DNA of 64,000 bases, taken from the NCBI RefSeq assembly GCF_044810985.1, contig NZ_CP085242.1, forward strand, positions 3,038,001 to 3,102,000, given 5' to 3'. The notes beneath the pieces are model-generated. The model saw nothing but the letters and a program-made list of their open reading frames with translations, was not told where the DNA came from and did no database searches. Position 1 is the first letter of the stretch; each line of letters begins with the position of its first letter. A program made the translations under genes and the position numbers. Shown here one piece after another: positions 7,928 through 16,981 of this stretch. The stretch is from Marinospirillum sp031581385. Lineage in GTDB: Bacteria; Pseudomonadota; Gammaproteobacteria; Pseudomonadales; Halomonadaceae.

Positions 7928-8195
7928 CTTTTTCTGCTGCACGCCTGGGTACGGTTTTCGGATCGGCAGTGATGGGGCGGTAAATCTCCACCCGGTCAAA
8001 TTCTTCCAGCACCTGGCTGGTTTTGACCAGCTTGCCGAAGATGCCGATCTTCTGGGTTTCCAGATCAATCTGCGGAAAGCGACTGAGAAAGCCTGAAGCC
8101 TGAATGGCTTCTTCGACCGTGCTTTTGTCAGCGACTTCCAGTTCGATCCAGGCTTGCTCACCCTGGTTGTTGGAGTAGGCGATACTGATTTGCAT
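7917..8195 (-). CDS. rnfH: RnfH (UPF0125) family protein
   Basis: 92 residues. I choose the ATG at 8195, preceded by AGGAG at 8206-8210, giving MQISIAYSNN; an ATG at 8216 adds seven unlikely residues. The ubiquitin-like beta-grasp pattern of RnfH is visible: WIELEVADKSTVEEAIQASGF, IGIFGKLV and DRVEIYRPITADPK. RnfH accompanies rnf operons in nitrogen fixers and is needed for Rnf function there by an unknown mechanism. It is separated from rnfE by 204 bp containing a repeat element. Confidence 0.88.
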   Translation of the reverse strand: MQISIAYSNNQGEQAWIELEVADKSTVEEAIQASGFLSRFPQIDLETQKIGIFGKLVKTSQVLEEFDRVEIYRPITADPKTVPRRAAEKEKE

Positions 8196-8244
8196 TTTGG
8201 AAGTTCTCCTTTTCAATCTCTCATATATAAGGGTGCAGTTATTG

Positions 8245-8318
8245 CCTGTTCAGGACGCGTGAATACATCCATGTAAGCTCTGACCGCAACCTCCTGTTGC
8301 AGACAGCCTGAACCAGGC
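8245..8318. repeat. Array of four mini-palindromes (interspersed-repeat-like)
   Basis: Four short palindromes follow one another: CCTGTTCAGG (8245-8254), TACATCCATGTA (8264-8275), GCAACCTCCTGTTGC (8286-8300) and GCCTGAACCAGGC (8306-8318). This layout resembles intergenic repeat units dispersed in gammaproteobacterial genomes. No second copy was recognised in this window. Confidence 0.55.
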
Positions 8319-8347
8319 AAACCTGCCCCCTGTTTCTATTAACAAGA

Positions 8348-8362
8348 GTGCTTTTTAAGCAC
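8348..8362 (-). terminator. Weak hairpin downstream of rnfE
   Basis: GTGCTT (8348-8353) pairs with AAGCAC (8357-8362). It lies 38 bp past the rnfE stop. There is no clear T-tract, so it may only reduce read-through into rnfH. Confidence 0.3.
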
Positions 8363-8399
8363 CCTGACAAAGCAATGCCTGCACGAAAGGGCCTGAGTC

Positions 8400-9089
8400 T
8401 TAACCATGCCCTTCCACTGTGCACCCGGCGGATTCCTGTGGAAGCTTGTTGTCTTTGCTCAGGCGCCGGTCGATCCAGCGTTTGGCGACCAGCAGGAAGC
8501 CGACGGCGATGAAACCACCCGGTGGCAGGATGAGGATCAGAAAGCCTCGGTAATCCGGGATCAGGGTGACTTCCAGAAAGCCGAAGGCATCGCCCAGCAG
8601 CAGGTCGGCGTTGGCAAAGAGGGTGCCGCTGCCGAGGATTTCCCGGAAACCGCCGATGACCACCAGTGCCCAGGTCAGGCCGATGCCCATGAGCACTGAA
8701 TCCACAAAGGAGTCCCAGACGGTGTTTCTGGAAGCAAAGGCTTCGGCGCGTCCGAGGATGGCGCAGTTGACCACGATCAGGGCAATAAACAGACCCAACA
8801 CCTTGTAGAGTTCATAGGCAAAGGCATTGATCAGCATGTCGGTCAGGGTCACCAGAGTGGCAATAATGACGATGTACACCGGAATGCGCACTGCCTGGCT
8901 GATGAAGTGCCGGATGCTGGAAATAATCAAGTTGGCACCCACTAACACAAACAGAGTGGCCAGGCCCATACCCAGACCATTGGTGGCGGTGCTGGTAACG
9001 GCCATTACCGGACAGAGGGCCAGCAACTGGGCAAATACCATGTTGTTGCTCCAGAGGCCCTCTTTGGCCAGGCGTTGATAATCAGTCAT
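8400..9089 (-). CDS. rnfE: Rnf complex membrane subunit RnfE
   Basis: 229 residues. The ATG at 9089 follows CTGGAGGTTCAAG and gives MTDYQRLAKEGLWSNNMVFAQ, the family N-terminus; the longer frame from 9209 would run 120 bp into rnfG. About six transmembrane helices are visible (LLALCPVMAVTSTATNGLGMG and others). RnfE and RnfA are homologous integral subunits that carry a shared Fe-S site and part of the ion path. It overlaps rnfG by 8 bp. Confidence 0.95.
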   Translation of the reverse strand: MTDYQRLAKEGLWSNNMVFAQLLALCPVMAVTSTATNGLGMGLATLFVLVGANLIISSIRHFISQAVRIPVYIVIIATLVTLTDMLINAFAYELYKVLGLFIALIVVNCAILGRAEAFASRNTVWDSFVDSVLMGIGLTWALVVIGGFREILGSGTLFANADLLLGDAFGFLEVTLIPDYRGFLILILPPGGFIAVGFLLVAKRWIDRRLSKDNKLPQESAGCTVEGHG

Positions 9090-9699
9090 CTTGAACCTCC
9101 AGAAAGGTGTCCCGGTTGGCGGCAAAAAATTCCAAGCTGCGGTGGATTTCGCGAACGATGGCTCGGGGAGTGATGGTGGCTCCGGTGAACTGGTCAAATT
9201 CACCGCCATCTTTTTTCACGCCCCAGTTTTCCGGCTGGGGGTTGTCCAGGGATTTGCCGGAAAAACCGGTGATCCAGGGATCACGGCTTACTTCTATTTT
9301 GTCACCCAGCCCCGGTGTTTCCCTGTGAACCAATACCCTGACACCGGAAATCTCGCCATTGGCTTTGATGGCCAGCAGCATTTCAATATTGCCTGCATAG
9401 CCCACGGCGGTAATCGGGAAGATCACTGCCGTCACTTCGCCTTCCTTGCGGGCCTGATACCAGGTCAGAGGCTTGCCGTTGCGTTCGATTTCCGCCTTGC
9501 TGGTCAGCAGGTCATTGTCATACAGGGAGTCATCAATCACCTGGGAAAAGTTTTGCAGCAGGTCGTTTTCCAGAGCAGCGCGGATAGGCTCACGAGTCAG
9601 TTGGTAGGCAAAAGCCAGGGCCGCACAGGTGGCGAGAACAACCAGGCCCAGAAGGGCACCCTGATAGTCCAGGCGGTTTTTGATGGCGTTCAAAGTCAT
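9082..9699 (-). CDS. rnfG: Rnf complex flavoprotein subunit RnfG
   Basis: 205 residues with one N-terminal transmembrane helix (LLGLVVLATCAALAFAYQL) and a periplasmic FMN-binding domain. FTGATITPRAIV holds the Thr that receives covalent FMN. The ATG at 9699 overlaps the rnfD stop (ATGA). It shuttles electrons within the complex. Confidence 0.95.
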   Translation of the reverse strand: MTLNAIKNRLDYQGALLGLVVLATCAALAFAYQLTREPIRAALENDLLQNFSQVIDDSLYDNDLLTSKAEIERNGKPLTWYQARKEGEVTAVIFPITAVGYAGNIEMLLAIKANGEISGVRVLVHRETPGLGDKIEVSRDPWITGFSGKSLDNPQPENWGVKKDGGEFDQFTGATITPRAIVREIHRSLEFFAANRDTFLEVQDD

Positions 9700-10772
9700 G
9701 AGGCATCCCCCCGGTTTTTGGGTAGCGGGTCACCCTTGCTGGTGCGTCCGTAAATCCGTGGTTTAAAATAACGATCGATCACAGGAACTGCAGCATTCAT
9801 CAGCATCACTGCAAAAGCCAGGCCTTCGGGGTAGTTGCCGAAGCTGCGGATCAGCCAGGCCAAGAGGCCACAGCCCAGACCAAAGGCCAGCCGACCTGTG
9901 GCGGTGGTGGGTGCCGTGACCGGGTCGGTGACGATGAAAAATGCGGCCAGAAAAGAACCTCCGGTGAGAAGATGAAACCCCGCTCCCGGATAGGCTTCGG
10001 GTTGAAAAAGGTGAAGCAGAAAAGCGGGCAGTGCCATGCCCAGCAGCAGGCCCACCGGAGCCTGCCAGGTGATGATGCCCTTCCACAGTAGGTAGACTCC
10101 ACCCAGCAGTAACAGCAGGGCACTGGTTTCCCCCAGGCTACCGATCTGGTGTCCGCTCAGGGTAGCTGAGATTTGATAGTCCTGATGGATCAGGGTATCG
10201 CTCAGGAGTTTGCCCTGGGCTGTTTGGTTTTTGATTTCATCCAGTAGGGTCGCTCCGGTAAAAGCATCGCTGACGCTGACTGAACCAAAAGTGATTGCTA
10301 GTCCGTTCATGAAATCCGGGGCTTGGTGAGTGACCGCTTCAGGGTTGATCCAGGTGGTCATTTCCACCGGGAAGGCGATCAGTAGCATGACCCTGGCGGC
10401 CATGGCCGGGTTGAAAACATTCTGGCCCAGACCACCGAAGATCTGCTTGATCATGGCCACAGCCAGAAAAGTGCCGACAAGCACCAGCCACCAGGGTGCC
10501 CAGGGTGGCAGACAAAGTGCCAGTATCCAGGCGGTGACCAGAGCCGAACCATCTTTGAGATGCGAGGTGACCGGCTTGGCAAAAAACTTCAGAAAAAGAG
10601 CTTCCCAGAAGAGAGCACTGAACAGGCTTAAAACCCAGACATTGAAAGCCGGCCAGCCGTAAAGCCAGAAGGCATAGAGAGTGGCAGGGGTGAGTGCCAG
10701 CATCACCTGCAGCATCATGGCTGCCAGTTGATTGCTGGAATGGGCATGAGGCCCATGCACTGGCAGGCTCAT
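9696..10772 (-). CDS. rnfD: Rnf complex membrane subunit RnfD
   Basis: 358 residues, about nine to ten transmembrane helices, NQR2/RnfD family. DAFTGATLLDEIK contains the SGAT-like motif for covalent FMN. It overlaps rnfC at its start (ATGA) and rnfG at its end, so the four genes C-D-G-E are tightly coupled. Confidence 0.95.
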   Translation of the reverse strand: MSLPVHGPHAHSSNQLAAMMLQVMLALTPATLYAFWLYGWPAFNVWVLSLFSALFWEALFLKFFAKPVTSHLKDGSALVTAWILALCLPPWAPWWLVLVGTFLAVAMIKQIFGGLGQNVFNPAMAARVMLLIAFPVEMTTWINPEAVTHQAPDFMNGLAITFGSVSVSDAFTGATLLDEIKNQTAQGKLLSDTLIHQDYQISATLSGHQIGSLGETSALLLLLGGVYLLWKGIITWQAPVGLLLGMALPAFLLHLFQPEAYPGAGFHLLTGGSFLAAFFIVTDPVTAPTTATGRLAFGLGCGLLAWLIRSFGNYPEGLAFAVMLMNAAVPVIDRYFKPRIYGRTSKGDPLPKNRGDAS

Positions 10773-12229
10773 GATGAACTCTCCTCGGCGGCGGCTTTCT
10801 TGGCGGCAGCGGCACGTCGGGCCGCCATCAGGGCTTCCTTCTCACGGGCCTGGCGTTCCAGGCGCTCTTCCCGGCGCCGGGCAAGAATTTTTGTGCGTTC
10901 ACGTTTTTCAGCATCGCGATGACTCTGGGCCAGTTCACCCTTGGCATAGTTGAAGAGGTGAACCAGTGGCAGGGAAGCCGGGCAGATGTAACTGCAGGCA
11001 CCACAGCCAACACAGTCACCCAGTCCCAGTTTGCTGGCTGCCTCCAGGTCACCGGCGCGAATACTGGCGGCCATTTCCAGGGGTAAAAGCCCCATGGGAC
11101 AGGCGCGTACACAGCTGGCACAGCGCACACAGGGTTCGGGTTCACGGGTATTGATCTCATCGCTGGTCAAGGCCAGGATGCCGCTGGTGCCCTTGATCAC
11201 GGGGACATGCAGATCCGGTAGCTGGATGCCCATCATGGGGCCACCCATAATCAGGCGTGCCGGGGTGGCATCAAAACCACTGGCATAGTTGATCAACTGG
11301 CTGGCCAGGGTGCCCAGGGGCACCTCCCAGTTACCCTGGTGAGTCAGGGCCTGGCCACTCAAAGTCACGATGCGCGAAATCAAAGGACGATTTTCAAACA
11401 GGGCCTGATATACCGCCCGTGCAGTGGCCACGTTGTGCACCACCAGGCCACTGTCAGCAGCCCGGCTGCGTGCGGGGATTTCTTTGCCCGTCAGCTGTTG
11501 TACCAGTTGCTTTTCCGAACCCATGGGATAACGGCTGGGTACAGAAGCCACCTGAATGCCGGAACCAGCGGCAGCATGAAGCATTTTTTCCAGGGCTTCG
11601 GGCTTGTTGTCTTCAATACCGATGATTACATTTTTGGCCTGTACGGCCTGCTGCATCAGCAGGGCTCCCTGAATGATTGCCGCAGAATGTTCACGCATCA
11701 GGCGATCATCACAAGTCAGATAAGGCTCACACTCCCCCCCATTGAGAATCAGGGTTTCCACCCCGGTTTTCAGGCTGTTGCCCAGTTTGACGGCAGCAGG
11801 GAAGGTGGCTCCTCCCAGACCCACAATTCCGGCAGCCCCCACTCGGGTACAGATTTCCTCGGGAGCCAGTTTGAAAGGATCAACCACTGGCGGGTTTTCT
11901 TCCCATTGGTCACGGCCATCCGGTTCCAGAGTGACGGCCAGAACCGGCAGACCTGAGGGATGAGGTGCAGTGTGTTCGGCAATCGCGGTGATTTTTCCGG
12001 AAGTGGGCGCATGCACGGGGGCAGAGATGGCTCCCTGACTGGCACCCAGTAGCTGTCCCTTGCCGACTGTTTGGCCGACCTTGACGACAGGTGTTGCAGG
12101 AGCACCCAGATGCTGCTGCATGGAGACATAAAGGCGATCACTGAGTGGGAAACGACGTATTTTTGCGGTGTTACTCAGTTCCTTGTGGGTTGAGGGATGC
12201 ACCCCTCCACGCAGTTTTTTCTTGAACAT
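10769..12229 (-). CDS. rnfC: Rnf complex NADH/FMN and Fe-S subunit RnfC
   Basis: 486 residues. The N-terminal GGVHP motif and barrel domain are followed by the Rossmann-like FMN/NADH domain (GLGGATFPAAVK, ILNGGECEPYLTCDDRLM), an SLBB region, and two [4Fe-4S] motifs, CVRCASCVRACP and CVGCGACSYICP. The C-terminus is a charged Ala/Arg/Glu-rich helix, here short compared with E. coli RsxC. RnfC exchanges electrons with NADH; in diazotrophs the complex is thought to run towards reduction of ferredoxin. Confidence 0.96.
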   Translation of the reverse strand: MFKKKLRGGVHPSTHKELSNTAKIRRFPLSDRLYVSMQQHLGAPATPVVKVGQTVGKGQLLGASQGAISAPVHAPTSGKITAIAEHTAPHPSGLPVLAVTLEPDGRDQWEENPPVVDPFKLAPEEICTRVGAAGIVGLGGATFPAAVKLGNSLKTGVETLILNGGECEPYLTCDDRLMREHSAAIIQGALLMQQAVQAKNVIIGIEDNKPEALEKMLHAAAGSGIQVASVPSRYPMGSEKQLVQQLTGKEIPARSRAADSGLVVHNVATARAVYQALFENRPLISRIVTLSGQALTHQGNWEVPLGTLASQLINYASGFDATPARLIMGGPMMGIQLPDLHVPVIKGTSGILALTSDEINTREPEPCVRCASCVRACPMGLLPLEMAASIRAGDLEAASKLGLGDCVGCGACSYICPASLPLVHLFNYAKGELAQSHRDAEKRERTKILARRREERLERQAREKEALMAARRAAAAKKAAAEESSS

Positions 12230-12258
12230 GGCAGCAACTCCAGGTATCGGATGGCAAA

Positions 12259-12783
12259 TTACAGGTCCGGTTGGCTCCAGGCCCAGGTCTGCAGGCTGGG
12301 TTTAACGGCTTCCAGACGGATGCATTCTGTCGGGCAGACGTCTTCGCATTGACCGCAGGCCGTACAGGCTTCGGCAAAAACCACGTGCATCTGCTTGGCG
12401 GCTCCCAGAATGGCGTCCGTGGGGCAGGCCTTGTAACAACGGGTGCAGCCGATGCATAGCTCTTCATTGATGGTGGCCAGTTTGGGGCCTTCATCACAAA
12501 GGCCGGAAAGATCCACGGAAACACCCAGTTTGGCGGCAATGGCTTCTGCCACAGCACGACCACCCGGTGGACAGAAAGTGGGAGGCAACTGACCCTCGGC
12601 AACCGCTTCAGCCGCCGCACCACAGCTGGGGTTACCGCATTGGCCGCATTGGGTACCGGGTAGAAGCTCTTCTATTTCCACGGCCACATTGCTGCGTTCA
12701 ACATGCAGTACCCTGGAGGCCACGCCGAGCAGAAAACCCAAAAGAGTGCCCAGTCCGGCCAGGGGTAAAATAGTGATCAGCAT
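12259..12783 (-). CDS. rnfB: Rnf complex ferredoxin-like subunit RnfB
   Basis: 174 residues. It has one N-terminal transmembrane helix, a CGQCGNPSC...C Fe-S domain (about 45-73), then two [4Fe-4S] motifs, CIGCTRCYKACP and CTACGQCEDVCP. RnfB is the likely contact point for soluble ferredoxin. The ATG at 12783 follows AAGGAGAAGCACA. Confidence 0.96.
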   Translation of the reverse strand: MLITILPLAGLGTLLGFLLGVASRVLHVERSNVAVEIEELLPGTQCGQCGNPSCGAAAEAVAEGQLPPTFCPPGGRAVAEAIAAKLGVSVDLSGLCDEGPKLATINEELCIGCTRCYKACPTDAILGAAKQMHVVFAEACTACGQCEDVCPTECIRLEAVKPSLQTWAWSQPDL

Positions 12784-12807
12784 TGTGCTTCTCCTTAACC
12801 TTGTAAG

Positions 12808-13383
12808 TTATGCCAGACCGGCGAAGCCCATAAAGGCCACGGATAAAAGCCCGGCAACAATAAAGGCGATGGGCGCACCCTGATAAAGTGCAGGAACCTG
12901 AAGTACGGCCAGACGCTCACGCAACCCGGCAAAAATAACCAGCACCAGAGTGAAACCCAGAGCGGAACCCAAGCCGAACATCAGGCTTTCAATAAAACTG
13001 TGGCCTCCCTGGATATTGAGCAGAGCCACACCCAGTACGGCACAGTTGGTGGTGATCAGGGGCAGGTAGATACCCAGAATCTGGTAAAGCGGCGGGCTCA
13101 TCTTGCGAATCAGCATTTCCGTGAACTGCACCACGGTGGCAATCACCAGAATAAAAGAGAGAATGCGCAGAAATTCCAGCCCCAGTGGTAACAGAAGCCA
13201 GTTTTCCAGCATCCAACTGGCTGCCGACGCCAGCGTCAATACAAAGGTGGTGGCCATCCCCATGCCCAGAGCACCATCCATTTTGGTGGAGACACCCATC
13301 AAGGGGCAGAGCCCCAGAAACTTGATCAGGATGACGTTGTTGACCAGAGCTGTGGACACCAACAGTAATAAGTAGTCTGACAT
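12808..13383 (-). CDS. rnfA: Rnf complex membrane subunit RnfA
   Basis: 191 residues, six transmembrane helices, with the conserved NNVILIKFLGLCPLMGVS and TTNCAVLGVALL segments carrying the membrane Cys residues. First gene of rnfABCDGE; its -24/-12 promoter is at 13431-13446. Start ATG at 13383 follows CGGAGAAGCTC. Confidence 0.96.
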   Translation of the reverse strand: MSDYLLLLVSTALVNNVILIKFLGLCPLMGVSTKMDGALGMGMATTFVLTLASAASWMLENWLLLPLGLEFLRILSFILVIATVVQFTEMLIRKMSPPLYQILGIYLPLITTNCAVLGVALLNIQGGHSFIESLMFGLGSALGFTLVLVIFAGLRERLAVLQVPALYQGAPIAFIVAGLLSVAFMGFAGLA

Positions 13384-13430
13384 GAGCTTCTCCGAGTAAA
13401 CGCCCTGAAAATGGCTTTTGCCTGGACTGG

Positions 13431-13446
13431 AGCAAGGAGTGTGCCA
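13431..13446 (-). promoter_or_regulatory. Sigma-54 promoter of rnfABCDGE
   Basis: On the minus strand TGGCACACTCCTTGCT matches the -24/-12 consensus perfectly. It lies about 48 bp upstream of the rnfA ATG and 73 bp from a NifA site, so rnf is a NifA-controlled nif gene set here. Confidence 0.9.
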
Positions 13447-13518
13447 TGGCTCTCAAGCGCCTTTTTGCGGTGCAAAGTGGTCTTTTTTCTGTACGGGAGC
13501 GACAAACAGGGGCAGTTT

Positions 13519-13534
13519 TGTCGCGAAGCTGACA
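13519..13534. promoter_or_regulatory. NifA site between rnfA and nifL
   Basis: TGTCGCGAAGCTGACA fits TGT-N10-ACA. It is about 80 bp upstream of the rnf -24/-12 element, a normal activation distance, and about 60 bp upstream of a weaker -24/-12 candidate for nifL. Confidence 0.82.
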
Positions 13535-13578
13535 AGCCACAGGCCGAGGATAGGTAGGCAAGCCGTGGGGTCTACGGC

Positions 13579-13594
13579 TGGTATACATATTGCA
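13579..13594 (+). promoter_or_regulatory. Candidate sigma-54 promoter of nifLA
   Basis: TGGTATACATATTGCA has GG-N10-GC spacing and a TTGC -12 box, but TAT replaces CAC at -24. It sits 60 bp before the nifL start. nifLA is sigma-54/NtrC-driven in Klebsiella; no clear NtrC site was found here. Confidence 0.5.
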
Positions 13595-13653
13595 GTGAAC
13601 CGGATATCTCTGCGACAGGCCGTTCGCATCCGCATCAGGGGGAGTGATTGAGT

Positions 13654-15189
13654 ATGTGTGAATCCAAAGACCTTTCCACCGCTTTGAGTTTCAAAGCAGC
13701 TTTTGAACAACTGCCACCCGAGGTCTTTCGCCTGGCTGTGGAGCAGGCCGCTGTTGCCATTTCCATCACGGATACCCGAGCGCGCATTGTCTATTCCAAC
13801 CCTAGCTTTTCACGGGTCACGGGTTATTCCCAGCAAGAGTTGCTGGGTAAAAACCAGTCGATTCTCTCCTACAAAGTGACCCCCAAAATTGTTTATGAAA
13901 GCCTCTGGGGTCAGTTGCAGAGAAAGCAGCCCTGGAGTGGTTTGCTGGTGAACCGGCGCAAGGACGGTAGCCGTTATCTGGCGGATCTGACGATTACCCC
14001 CGTATTGAATGCCCAGGGTGAAACCACGCATTATCTGGGCATGCAAAGGGATGTGACGGAAATGCATCAGCTGGAGCATCAGGTGGTGAACCAGCAGGCC
14101 CTGATTGAACGGGCCCTGGATTCCACCCAGGCCGCCATGGTCATGGTTCAGGCTGATCTGCAACCGGTCATGAGCAACCGCAGTTATAAAGAACTGGAAA
14201 AAAACCTGGGTTATCCACCTTTGCCTGAGCTGTGTGTGGCCCTCAAGGCGCAGTGGCCGGATCTGTTTCAGGATGATGTTTTATTGAATCGGAGCTTTGC
14301 TCCCCTTGAAGTCAGGCTCTCCGGTCATCATGACCCTGAACTCTGGTTCAGCTGCTCGGGTGAAGTCATTGAGGAAAAAGACACCAGTGCCGATGCCTTT
14401 TATCAGAAAAGCTTTACCCGTTACCTCCTGTTGACTCTGCAGGACATCAGTCACCTCAAGCAGCAGCAGAAACAACTGCAGCTGACCAGTTTGCAGGCTC
14501 TGCTGTCTGAACAGGAAAGACTGCAGAGCGTCAGGGAAACCCTTTCCGGTGCTATTTATCAACTGGAGCGCCCCCTGAACCTGATTAACGCCGCTGCGCG
14601 TCTGGTCAGTCGCCGTGAACAGCCCGGTTCCGAAGAGCTGCTCAGTTTGCTGGGTGAAGTTCAGGCAGCCGGTCAGGAGACAGTGAATCAATTGACCCGC
14701 TGTCTGCCCGGTGATATCCGGGAAGAAAACCAGGTGGTAAACCTCAATCAGCTTTTACAAAGCAGCCTGAGTTTGCTGACACCCCGCCTGCTGGCTGCCG
14801 GGGTCACCGTTGACTGGCAACCCGAAAGCGACCTGCCCAGAATCCAGGCCAAACCCACCAGCCTGGCAACCCTCTTCAAACAGCTTCTGGACAATGCTCT
14901 GGATGCCATGCAAGCCAGCCGCAGTGATCAACGTGAACTGCAGATCACAACCCGCAGCTATAAGGAATTTGTGGAAGTAACCCTACAGGACAGCGGTCCT
15001 GGGATTCCCCCCAGTGACCAACTCAGGGTCTTTGAGCCCTTTTTCACCACCCGTCAGCAAAGTGACAAACATCTGGGTATGGGCCTGACTTTGGCCCAGG
15101 AAATCGTCAACAGCCACCAGGGTTTGCTGGAAGTCGATCCTGAATTCACTTCTGGTTGTCGAATTAAGGTGCAACTCCCTTATGTATAA
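13654..15189 (+). CDS. nifL: NifL, redox/nitrogen-sensing anti-activator of NifA
   Basis: 511 residues. The ATG at 13654 follows GGGGGAG; the TTG at 13648 is less likely. An N-terminal PAS domain (about 25-140) with VYSNPSFSRVTGYSQQELLGKNQSIL resembles the FAD-binding PAS1 of NifL. A second PAS-like region and a coiled stretch follow (QQQKQLQLTSLQALLSEQE), then a GHKL ATPase domain (LLDNALDAMQ, DSGPGIPP, GMGLTLAQEIV). The usual phosphoacceptor His is missing in the dimerisation helix (LERPLNLINAA), as expected because NifL works by protein-protein contact rather than phosphotransfer. It overlaps nifA by 8 bp, so the two are co-translated at a set ratio. Confidence 0.93.
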   Translation: MCESKDLSTALSFKAAFEQLPPEVFRLAVEQAAVAISITDTRARIVYSNPSFSRVTGYSQQELLGKNQSILSYKVTPKIVYESLWGQLQRKQPWSGLLVNRRKDGSRYLADLTITPVLNAQGETTHYLGMQRDVTEMHQLEHQVVNQQALIERALDSTQAAMVMVQADLQPVMSNRSYKELEKNLGYPPLPELCVALKAQWPDLFQDDVLLNRSFAPLEVRLSGHHDPELWFSCSGEVIEEKDTSADAFYQKSFTRYLLLTLQDISHLKQQQKQLQLTSLQALLSEQERLQSVRETLSGAIYQLERPLNLINAAARLVSRREQPGSEELLSLLGEVQAAGQETVNQLTRCLPGDIREENQVVNLNQLLQSSLSLLTPRLLAAGVTVDWQPESDLPRIQAKPTSLATLFKQLLDNALDAMQASRSDQRELQITTRSYKEFVEVTLQDSGPGIPPSDQLRVFEPFFTTRQQSDKHLGMGLTLAQEIVNSHQGLLEVDPEFTSGCRIKVQLPYV

Positions 15190-16765
15190 TTCTGAACCTC
15201 CCCCCACAAAACACGAGACCCCGGAAGCCAGTGATCGCCTGGCCCCGGAAATGTTGCAAGCCATTCTGGTGGGTGAACTGGAAACCCTGTTTCAGGTGAG
15301 CCAGGTTCTGTCCCGCTCACTGAATTTGCAGGCCACCTTGAGCAGTGTCCTGGAAGTACTGGATCAGCGAGTGGGCCTGGAAAGAGGCCTGGTTGGTCTG
15401 GTGCCGCCAGAGCGCGATGAACTGGTGGTTTATGCACTCAGAGGTATGCCGGAACTGACCGCCGGTGATGTCAGCTATCAATCAGGTGAAGGCATCGTCG
15501 GAGAAGTCTTGCGTCAGGGCGAAAGCCTGGTGCTCAACCGCATTACCGAAGATGCCCGCTTCCTGGGTCGGCTGGGTATTTATGATCCTGAGCGTCCCTT
15601 TATTGGTGTGCCCATTCGCAGTGGCAGTGAAGTGCTGGGGGTGTTTGCCGCCCAGCCCAGCAGTTCCCAGAAAGAGCTGTTGGGTGAAAGAGCCCGTTTT
15701 CTGGAAATGGTCGCCAACCTGATCGGACAAACCGTGCGCCTGTCCTGGGAAGTGGAAAGTGAAAAACGCGCCCTGAAGGATGAACGCGATCAGCTCAAGC
15801 GAACGGTGCGTGGACAGTTTGGATTTGACAATATCATCGGACGCTCCTTTGCCATGCGTCAGGTTTTTGAGCAGGTGCGTCAGGTGGCCAAATGGAACAC
15901 CACCGTTTTGATTCGGGGCGAAACAGGCACCGGGAAGGAACTGATCGCCAGTGCTATTCACTACAATTCGCCGAGAGCACGCGGGCCTTTCGTCAAACTC
16001 AACTGTGCCGCCCTGCCGGAAAATCTGCTGGAATCGGAACTTTTCGGGCATGAAAAAGGCGCTTTCACCGGAGCCATCAGTCAGCGCCAGGGGCGTTTTG
16101 AGCAGGCCGATAAAGGCACCCTGTTTCTGGATGAAGTGGGCGAGGTCTCCCCGGCTTTTCAGGCCAAGCTGTTGCGGGTGCTGCAGGAAGGCGAACTGGA
16201 AAGAGTCGGGGGCAGCCGTACCATCAAACTCAATGTGCGCGTGGTGGCAGCTACTCACAGGGATCTGGAAACGGATGTGGAAGCAGGGCATTTTCGTGAG
16301 GACTTGTATTATCGCCTCAATGTCATGCCCATCGTGATGCCGACCCTGCGCGATCGCCTGGAAGATGTGCCGGATATTGCCAACTTTCTGCTGCAGAAGA
16401 TTGCCCGTGCCCAGGATCGGGAACTGAGCATCACGGATAACGCCTTGCGGGTGCTGATGCATCACAGCTGGCCGGGCAATGTGCGCGAACTGGAAAACTG
16501 CCTGGAAAGAGCGGCGGTCATGTCCTATGACGGAGTGATCGACCGTGACCAGGTGTTGCTGACCGGTATTGAAGAACAGGTCACCGGCTCGCATGGCGGC
16601 TCCATCGACCTGATGGACGAAAGCCTGGATGAACGGGAAAGAGTCATTGCCGCTTTGGAACAGGCCGGCTGGGTACAAGCCAAAGCCGCCCGCCTGCTGG
16701 GCATGACCCCAAGACAGATTGCCTATCGCATTCAAACCCTGAATATCAAGGTAAAGCAGATTTAA
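15182..16765 (+). CDS. nifA: NifA, sigma-54-dependent activator of nif genes
   Basis: 527 residues. N-terminal GAF domain (about 30-185), central AAA+ domain with Walker A GETGTGKE, the sigma-54 contact loop GAFTGA and Walker B TLFLDEVGE, and a C-terminal Fis-type helix-turn-helix (AAALEQ region to AARLLGMTPRQIAYRIQTL). No Cys-rich linker lies between the central and DNA-binding domains, so this is the oxygen-tolerant, NifL-controlled class. It reads the TGT-N10-ACA sites described elsewhere in the window. No clear terminator follows; the next gene is a toxin on the opposite strand. Confidence 0.98.
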   Translation: MYNSEPPPTKHETPEASDRLAPEMLQAILVGELETLFQVSQVLSRSLNLQATLSSVLEVLDQRVGLERGLVGLVPPERDELVVYALRGMPELTAGDVSYQSGEGIVGEVLRQGESLVLNRITEDARFLGRLGIYDPERPFIGVPIRSGSEVLGVFAAQPSSSQKELLGERARFLEMVANLIGQTVRLSWEVESEKRALKDERDQLKRTVRGQFGFDNIIGRSFAMRQVFEQVRQVAKWNTTVLIRGETGTGKELIASAIHYNSPRARGPFVKLNCAALPENLLESELFGHEKGAFTGAISQRQGRFEQADKGTLFLDEVGEVSPAFQAKLLRVLQEGELERVGGSRTIKLNVRVVAATHRDLETDVEAGHFREDLYYRLNVMPIVMPTLRDRLEDVPDIANFLLQKIARAQDRELSITDNALRVLMHHSWPGNVRELENCLERAAVMSYDGVIDRDQVLLTGIEEQVTGSHGGSIDLMDESLDERERVIAALEQAGWVQAKAARLLGMTPRQIAYRIQTLNIKVKQI

Positions 16766-16981
16766 GAGCCCTGTTTTTGCAAATAAAATGCGTGTTTCTG
16801 TACTTGCCCCAAAGGTCTGGCCTGAGTTCTGGTGAAAGCTGAGAAAATCCGGTAGGTTGGAAGACACAGTGGGCAGATATTGAAAGCAGCGAAAGGCGCG
16901 TGTCTGCTATTAAAAGCGATGTGAGTTACGCAGAGGCTCCCTATGACCTTTCTGCCAGCCAATAATCTGCCCTATGTGGCA

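Noticed and set aside
15482..16867. 461-residue minus-strand reading frame opposite nifA
   Set aside because: Shadow of the nifA coding strand; composition is His/Gln-rich as expected for antisense translation.
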